From: Arabidopsis thaliana
Lineage: Eukaryota > Streptophyta > Magnoliopsida > Brassicales > Brassicaceae
Direction of reading: 5' to 3'
NCBI RefSeq assembly: GCF_000001735.4
Contig: NC_003076.8
Span: forward strand, 17,425,835 to 17,489,834
DNA: 64,000 bases
Below, piece by piece: positions 58,027 through 64,000 of the stretch. Below the pieces are notes generated by a model, which had not been told where the DNA came from, made no database searches, and saw only the letters and a program-made list of their open reading frames with translations. The translations under genes and the position numbers were made by a program. How positions within the stretch are numbered: position 1 is the stretch's first letter; every line of letters begins with the position of its first letter.

Positions 58027-58599
58027 CTAAAAATAATTAATATTTTATATATATAATTATATAATGGTACCCATTCAGTTTGTGGTTTGGATTCGATTCT
58101 TCAGATATAGAAGTGTAGGATTCATTGCGATATTTCTTAGTGCTTGGTTTGGGGTTTAGTATATATATAATATAGAAATTATTGATCTTTTCAATCAAAT
58201 TCTATTATATATAAGTATTAGTTCCTCGAATTAAGTATTTTAAATAAAATGTGGGTATCAATAGTAATTTTTAAAATCTAAAGTTTTAAACCGGTAATTG
58301 TATGCACTTATTAGATATATATTATTATTTATACCAATATATAAGATATTTTAATAACTAAATAATTATAATTTAAACATAAAAACAAACGAAATAAGTT
58401 ACTGAACTTTCCTTTATAACAAAATAAAACGTTTAAATGAAATTAACTCTTTTATAACATATTTATCTACTGAGTCTATAAATATGACTAAATATTGTTT
58501 AAATAATCCACAGCAAAACAAAATAAAAACGAAATCCAAAACGATTCACAAAAACATTTCATATTTTTTTTTGTGATATTGGTTAATTTCTACCAAAAA

Positions 58600-58967
58600 A
58601 TGAAGTGTCCTTCTATATTCTTAACTCTATTAATTTTTGTTTCTTCATGTAAGTCTAAATTATTTAATTAGGATAATGTGTCAGTATTATAATCATTACA
58701 AAAACTGTTTAAAAATTTGATATATCTTTTGAAAATTTGATAGGTACATCAATACTTATAAATGAATCTAGTGATGAACAGAGAATATATTCTTTCAGTC
58801 CAACAACAAGTCCTTTTGATCCACGCTCACTGAACCAAGAACTTAAAATTGGGAGAATTGGTTACTGTTTTGATTGCGCAAGAGCTTGTATGAGACGGGG
58901 TAAGTATATTCGTACATGTAGTTTTGAAAGAAAACTTTGTCGTTGCAGTATTAGTGATATTAAATAA
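58600..58967 (+). CDS. DEFL peptide, copy 4 of 5, 90 aa
   Basis: Exons 58600-58648 and 58744-58967. The signal peptide is MKCPSIFLTLLIFVSS. It shares NESSDEQRIYSFSP with copy 3 rather than SSDEERTYSFSP of copies 1, 2 and 5, so copies 3 and 4 are closest sisters. All mature cysteines are present. An extra Cys occurs in the signal peptide. Intact. Confidence 0.87.
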
Positions 58968-59604
58968 GGCATTGTAACTTTGTTAAACATTAATAATAAT
59001 AAAAAATATTGCTGTTTAATGTTCATCCATGTCCTTCTTTTTACAATAATGAACATGTATAATAATCTAACAGTTTTGTAGTGTGCATTAAACATGAAAT
59101 TTATTGGGAAACATAAGTCCTTGACAAATAAAAAAATATTTTTGAAAAATTAAACTTATTCATTATAATCAAGGAAACTGTTAGTTTTTTTCTAAACATT
59201 TTACATTTAAACAAATTTATTTTGCTCATCTATACTGTAAATCTATTTTATTATATAAAATACGGGTTTGAAAGTTTTTTAAAGGGTCAAAGTTTTTAAT
59301 CACCGTCACATCTCTAGATAAATAAGGTTCCAATATGTTTGATTATGTTACATATTTACCTAAACCTCTTCCGAGTTACGATAGAGAAAATGAAAGAAAA
59401 CAAATCTTCAAATCAACTTAAATTTTTTCTTCTTCTTCATATTGCAAAATAAACAACTTACACACGAGTGTTTATGATTAAATCCACACAAATAAACAAG
59501 AACCAAACAAGAAAGAGTAATATATCTATTGTTTCTTTATTTTTGGAAACCATATTTCGCAAAGAAAAATATCAATATTCATAAATATATTCGTCCCTTC
59601 TTGA

Positions 59605-60357
59605 TCACCAATAGTATCTACGTTTTGGTTCATCCCACAGATCAAGTGCAGCATTCCTCGCATCATTCTCAATACGTGCCTCTAGCTGCATAGCCGCCAT
59701 CTCGTCTTGCGCCTTCATCAACGACTTTATCCTAGAAGCTGGAGAACTCGCTTCTCCTTCTTCGTCTTCATCTTCTTCTTCTTTCCCTTGGTCTTCATAT
59801 GCCGCACATGAGTGTAGATGTGTTCCATAGTCACAATCCTTACAGTAATACATCCATAGATCTTCTGAAATAGTTTCATCACAAGCGCTGCAAGTGAAGT
59901 ACGTGTCTTCACGTCCTTTACACGGTGTGCAATAAAGAAGAGTGAGTGGATGTTCATGATCTTCACGATCTACGGTTTCAGGGATAAACGCACATCCCAC
60001 ATGAAGACTGTAGTTGCAGTTTGAGCAATGGTAAGAAAATCCAGATCCGTATTGGTCACACGCGTCACACGTGTAGACAGACCGATCATCTGGTGGGGAA
60101 TGAAGCAAGGTCAGAGGGTGGTCCTGGTGAGACTTGTTATTGGTCTCACTAGGAAGGTCGAAACATGACTTGTGTAAGAAGTAATCGCACTCTGACTTTA
60201 TACATTTGAAAGCTTGCCCGGTCAGCTCTAGCTCGCAGCCAGAGCATGCGGTCTCATCCTCTTCTTTGGCTTTAAAGACACGCAGCGGATGGTTGTGACT
60301 TGGGTGCCTCACAGATTGGCGATTAACCGGTTTGGCCTTTGGTTTTCTTGAAGCCAT
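59605..60357 (-). CDS. Cysteine/histidine-rich C1 (DC1) domain protein, 250 aa
   Basis: Intronless. Three DC1 zinc-binding units are seen: about residues 18-66 (HPLRVF, CSGCELEL, CDYFLHKSCFDLP), 77-125 (HPLTLLH, CDACDQYG, CNYSLHVGCAFIP) and 135-185 (HPLTLLYCTPC, CSACDETI, CDYGTHLHSC). An acidic stretch (KEEEDEDEEGE) and a coiled, Lys/Glu-rich C terminus ending KRRYYW follow. The DC1 family is large and plant-specific; proposed roles include zinc or lipid binding in stress signalling, none proven here. It is shorter than most multi-DC1 proteins. It sits within the DEFL array between copies 4 and 5 and on the other strand, cutting the copy 4 downstream unit near 59530. Confidence 0.9.
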   Translation of the reverse strand: MASRKPKAKPVNRQSVRHPSHNHPLRVFKAKEEDETACSGCELELTGQAFKCIKSECDYFLHKSCFDLPSETNNKSHQDHPLTLLHSPPDDRSVYTCDACDQYGSGFSYHCSNCNYSLHVGCAFIPETVDREDHEHPLTLLYCTPCKGREDTYFTCSACDETISEDLWMYYCKDCDYGTHLHSCAAYEDQGKEEEDEDEEGEASSPASRIKSLMKAQDEMAAMQLEARIENDARNAALDLWDEPKRRYYW

Positions 60358-62314
60358 TTAGTATGTTATTGATTTGTGTTTGGTTTTGGTTGTTTTGAGG
60401 GAGAAGGGTGTGGAACTTTATATACCAAAAACTGCAAGAGGACTTCATTATAATTGTAGGTTTAATGAGTATGCGTTTCGTTTTATTGATTATATTAATC
60501 AAGTTGTCATTGTATTATGCTATTTCGCTAATTATAAGGTTTGACATCTGTATAGGAGACTTTGACATTTGGGATTCAAAGTTTAGGAAATAAAAGTATT
60601 TAGACGCGCTTTGGTGTTTATTATTCTAAGATTAAGATAACTTGTAGAAATAAATATTCTAATTAACATCCGAGTTTTATAGCAACTAGGGCATATCCGC
60701 ATAATATATATATGTGTGTGTGTAGAGAGGATAAGGTTTAATGAGGTCAACGTCTCTAAGTCTATGCTAATTATTATCTAATTTATCTTGTGCAACTTCC
60801 ATTTGATAAGGTTAATTGGTTTAATATAGTTTTGAGTAATATATTGTCGGTTGTCTCCCCTCTTCTCACCAAAAAAAAAGGTTAATTGGTTAACCATAGT
60901 TTTAAGTCTTAAAACAAACGAAAACTTCTGTACAGATCAATTCCCTACCAAAAAAAAGAAAGCAACAAGAAAACAACATGCATAGATCAAATAATGTGAA
61001 TATAAACATTCAAGTGGTGCTTCAAGTGATGATGTAGTGAGTATTCTATATAAACTACATGCAAGCATCATTATTTATTTATATTTTTCTTAAAACTGTA
61101 TCCAGTTCAATCAAGGGAAATTAAGAAATGCTAATATATATGCAAGATCTAAATTTCAAATATGGTTGGAAATTTGATCATGTATTGGAATATTATTAAA
61201 AACTTTGACGGTTTAAAGATAGTGTCATCCCCGTTAGAAAAGTTTCAAATCTATGCAGTTTCAGGTATATATCTTTAAAAGTCGAAAAATTCTTTTTCTG
61301 ATTTCGTTATACAAGAGTCTCCAAGTTTATCATCATTTATTACTAATTTAGATATTGAAGATGCTGCACAAAAAGTAAAAAAAATTGATTAATACTTAAG
61401 GGTTTTTGTCACTTAAATCTCTTAGTTAAGGGTTTTTTCATTAATAATATAGCTGAGGGCTTTAAAATGGATTTATCGATACTTGAGGGGTTTTTTTCGT
61501 TTAAATCTCAAAAACTTGTTTTTTTCTTTTTTTTTTGGTAAAACAATCTCAAAAACTTAATACCAAATCTTATTAATAATCAGGTTACAACTTAAAAGAC
61601 TTTTGTTTATAAGACTTTGAAGAATAATTTGTTTCTATAGATAAAAACTGAAAGGTGTTTGTTCAAAAAAAAAAATGAAATAAGGTGATTTAAAGATTTT
61701 CTTATTAATAAATAATTTAAGCAATTTATAACTAAAAGATATACATATGTAGAAAGAGTTTGGATTGATTCGAGGCATATAAGAATTTAATTGATTTGGT
61801 CATCTTTAAGATCATAAGTATTAATAAGGAATCCAAAAGTGATTTAAGATTTTGTTAGAAAAGCAAGATAGGCATCATGAGTTAGTATATATATAATATA
61901 GAACTTTTTGATATTTTTAATCAAATTATATTATATATTTATTAGTTCCTCGAATTAAATATTTTAAATAAAATGTGGGCATCAATAGTAATTTTTGAAA
62001 TCTAAAGTTTTAAACATGTAATTGTTTGCACTTATTAGATGTATATTACTATTTATACCAATATATAACAGATTTTAATAACTAAAAAATTATAATTTTA
62101 AAACAAAAACAAACGTAATATGTTACTAAATTTTACTTTATAACAAAATAAAACGTTTAACTGAAAATTAACTCTTTATATAACATATTTATCTACAGAG
62201 TCTATAAATATGACTAAATATTGCTTTAATACTCCAGAGCAAAACAAAAGAAAAACGATTCACAATAATATTTAATATATTTTCTTTGTGATATTGGTTA
62301 ATTTCTACCAAGAA
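60358..62314. other. Intergenic: DC1 promoter and upstream unit of DEFL copy 5
   Basis: From about 61553 the sequence is homologous to the region upstream of DEFL copy 2 (49986 on) and, from 61756, to that of copy 1 (47709 on), with shared GAGTTTGGATTGATTCGAGG and GCAAGATAGGCATCAT. A small imperfect repeat built on CTTAAGGGTTTTTGTC/CTTGAGGGGTTTTTTTCG lies at 61397-61515. No gene found. Confidence 0.55.
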
Positions 62315-62682
62315 ATGAAGTTGCCTATTATATTCTTAACTCTATTAATTTTTGTTTCTTCATGTAAGTTTAAATTATTTAATTAGGATAATGTGTCAGT
62401 ATTATAATCATTACAAAAACTGTTTAAGAATTTGATATATCTTTTGAAAATTTGATAGGTACATCAGTACTTATAAATGGATCTAGTGATGAAGAGAGAA
62501 CATATTCTTTCAGTCCAAGAGCAAGTCCTTTTGATCCACGCTCACTGAACCAAGAACTTAAAATTGGGAGAATTGGTTACTGTTTTGATTGCGCAAGAGC
62601 TTGTATGAGACGGGGTAAGTATATTCGTACATGTAGTTTTGAAAGAAAACTTTGTCGTTACAGTATTAGTGATATTAAATAA
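62315..62682 (+). CDS. DEFL peptide, copy 5 of 5, 90 aa, one cysteine lost
   Basis: Exons 62315-62363 and 62459-62682. The signal peptide is identical to copy 1 (MKLPIIFLTLLIFVSS). The mature part matches copy 1 except RAS for TTS in the acidic front and Tyr in place of the last Cys (KLCRYSISDIK against KLCRCSISDIK). Losing that residue removes one partner of a predicted disulfide in the C-x-C end, so the fold may be weakened or altered. It is otherwise intact, with the same promoter block as copies 1 and 2. Confidence 0.83.
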
Positions 62683-63340
62683 GGTATTGTAATTTTGTTA
62701 AACATTAATAAAAAACAAATTATATTACTGCTTAATGTTCATCCATGCCCTTCTTTTTACAATAATGAACATGTATAATAATCTAAAAATTTTATAGTGT
62801 GCACTTAACATAAAATTTATCTGGAAACATAAGTCATTGAAAAATTAAAAAAATGTTGAAGATGACATAATTGGCGCGGATCCTCATTTGTAATGACCAG
62901 TTAGAGTAAAAGAATCCAAACCTAAAATACAAATCAATAATCAAATATTGGATGTTATACAAGCTATGGAGCAATTAAAGAAGGCAACACGAATAAAATA
63001 TTTGGGTCGAATCCAGTCCTTTGGATTGAGAAAACTGAAGCGAATTAACCGAAAACTCAGAAATCTAAAAACATTAACTGAATTTCAACAAAAAAAAAAA
63101 AAGAAAAAGGTGTTGGTAGATTTTATTTTTATTTAAAAATAGCAGATATCCGAACCAAATAATTTTTTATCATAATTTCGGTAAGATTTTTGAAAAAGCA
63201 AAAAAATCGATTAACCAAATTCGCTTACCTAATTTTAAGGTTTGCAAAAGGAAATACTCTAAATATCCTGCAAAGAGGCAAAATTTTACACATAAATTTG
63301 GTAAATTAACGGCGAGATTTACAGTAATTTCGGCTCCAAA
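62683..63340. other. Intergenic region before RAD5B
   Basis: The first 140 bases are the DEFL downstream unit, which ends near 62850. The remainder is AT-rich and has no gene; a Lys-rich plus-strand frame at 62948-63136 looks spurious. Confidence 0.45.
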
Positions 63341-63383
63341 AAACACCCCGCCAATTTTATTACCAAACCCATTCACTTCAATT

Positions 63384-63393
63384 CGCGCCAAAA
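63384..63393. promoter_or_regulatory. E2F-type site upstream of RAD5B
   Basis: CGCGCCAAAA (reverse TTTTGGCGCG) matches the plant E2F consensus about 100 bases before the ATG. A second looser match (CCGCCAAT) lies at 63348-63355. Fits S-phase or DNA-repair genes; motif evidence only. Confidence 0.5.
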
Positions 63394-63492
63394 CTAGAAT
63401 CCCAAAAGACCAATTCCTATTTAAAACCCCTACGCCCCCCACTCTCATCCTCCATTTTCGCCTCTCTCTTCCCTCTCCTCCTTTCTTCCCAA

Positions 63493-64000
63493 ATGGCCAT
63501 TGTTGATGACGCAGAGATGCGGTTAACCGAATCCGAAGCTGTTTCGAGTTCCGATGATCGTAAGATCGTTGCAGATACTCCCGATTTTATAGACGAATCC
63601 TCTCTAGTCATCAGAACAACCACTGGAGTCCGAATCTCAGCTCTACCGGCGGAGCAAAGCCTTGTTGACTCCGATGGATCTAACTCGGAGGTTACGCTTC
63701 CGGCGAAAGACGAGGTAATTAGTGATGGTTTTACTTGTGTGAACAAAGAGATTGTAGAATCTGATTCATTTAGGGAGCAGAATCTAGAGATTGGAGAACC
63801 TGATTTAGATGTTGAGAATCGCAAAGAAGCGATGATTATTGATTCGATAGAAAATTCTGTGGTTGAAATTGTTTCAAGTGCTTCTGGTGATGATTGTAAT
63901 GTTAAGGTAGAGGTAGTGGAACCTGAATTGCTTGTTGAGAATCTGGTGGTTGCTAAAGAAGAAGAAGAAATGATTGTTGATTCTATAGAAGATTCTGTTG
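63493..64000 (+). CDS. RAD5B: RAD5-type SNF2 helicase/E3 ligase, N-terminal part, runs off the window (RAD5B)
   Basis: Open from ATG 63493 to the window end with no stop (169 codons). The start MAIVDDAEMRLTESEAVSSS and the acidic, repetitive N terminus (repeats of the type ENxxVxExxxxSxxxDD and DSIEDSV/DSIENSV) are what I remember for the N-terminal extension of RAD5B. Its HIRAN, SNF2 and RING domains would lie beyond the window. RAD5 proteins act in error-free post-replication repair and replication-fork regression. In Arabidopsis RAD5A is the main repair gene, and RAD5B has no clear role that I know of. No catalytic domain is visible here, so identity rests on locus order and the N-terminal sequence. 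Confidence 0.75.
   Translation, partial: MAIVDDAEMRLTESEAVSSSDDRKIVADTPDFIDESSLVIRTTTGVRISALPAEQSLVDSDGSNSEVTLPAKDEVISDGFTCVNKEIVESDSFREQNLEIGEPDLDVENRKEAMIIDSIENSVVEIVSSASGDDCNVKVEVVEPELLVENLVVAKEEEEMIVDSIEDSV

Noticed and set aside
62948-63136. 62-codon Lys-rich plus-strand frame before RAD5B
   Set aside because: Composition reflects an A-rich stretch; no family or splice support.
1-64000. CRISPR arrays, operons, riboswitches, replication origins
   Set aside because: This is plant nuclear DNA; no regularly spaced repeats of CRISPR type or bacterial signals are present.

Overview
The window reads as nuclear plant DNA: AT-rich intergenic sequence, many short exons with GT-AG (a few GC-AG) introns, a cytosolic tRNA-Ala, plant-only gene families (ERF, ATL RING-H2, CC-NB-LRR, DC1) and plant transposon families. 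The proteins and their order match what I remember of Arabidopsis thaliana chromosome 5 around AT5G43400 to AT5G43530. A single 908-codon RPP8-type gene fits my memory of the Col-0 haplotype. Locus and species assignment is recognition from memory, not a database search.

Layout. 1-3.3 kb: a DUF2828/vWA gene and a two-exon secreted Cys-rich peptide gene. 4.3-7.5 kb: a PIF/Harbinger-like element that has picked up pieces of three host genes, then a miniature LTR element (TRIM) with perfect target duplications. 9.2-9.6 kb: ERF96. 10.3-11.0 kb: a hAT-like non-autonomous element. 13.8-20.1 kb: a complete-length but mutated L1-type LINE with 14-bp target duplications. 20.1-25.9 kb: gene-poor. 26-36 kb: ATL16, ETF-beta, two tandem 2-oxoglutarate dioxygenases, tRNA-Ala and a small HR-lesion-like membrane protein. 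37.3-40.8 kb: RPP8. 41-43.1 kb: orphan exons of unrecognised genes. 44.2-47.6 kb: ARP9 (17 exons).

47.6-62.7 kb is the most dynamic part: five copies of one defensin-like (DEFL) gene in the same orientation. The array carries a duplicated tail of ARP9, an snRNA-type promoter (USE plus TATA) driving a possible structured RNA, two Mutator-like insertions and a Helitron. Because the array units are paralogous, they supply clean 'empty sites' that date and delimit the insertions. One DEFL copy has lost its signal peptide frame and another has lost a core cysteine. A DC1-domain gene lies between copies 4 and 5. The window ends in the first exon of RAD5B.

Functionally this is not an operon-like unit. 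Several genes bear on biotic interaction (RPP8, ERF96, ATL16, DEFLs, the HR-lesion-like protein). ETF-beta, ARP9, RAD5B and tRNA-Ala are housekeeping or chromatin genes. Exon coordinates were set by hand from splice motifs, reading-frame continuity and family knowledge, and all totals were checked to be multiples of three.
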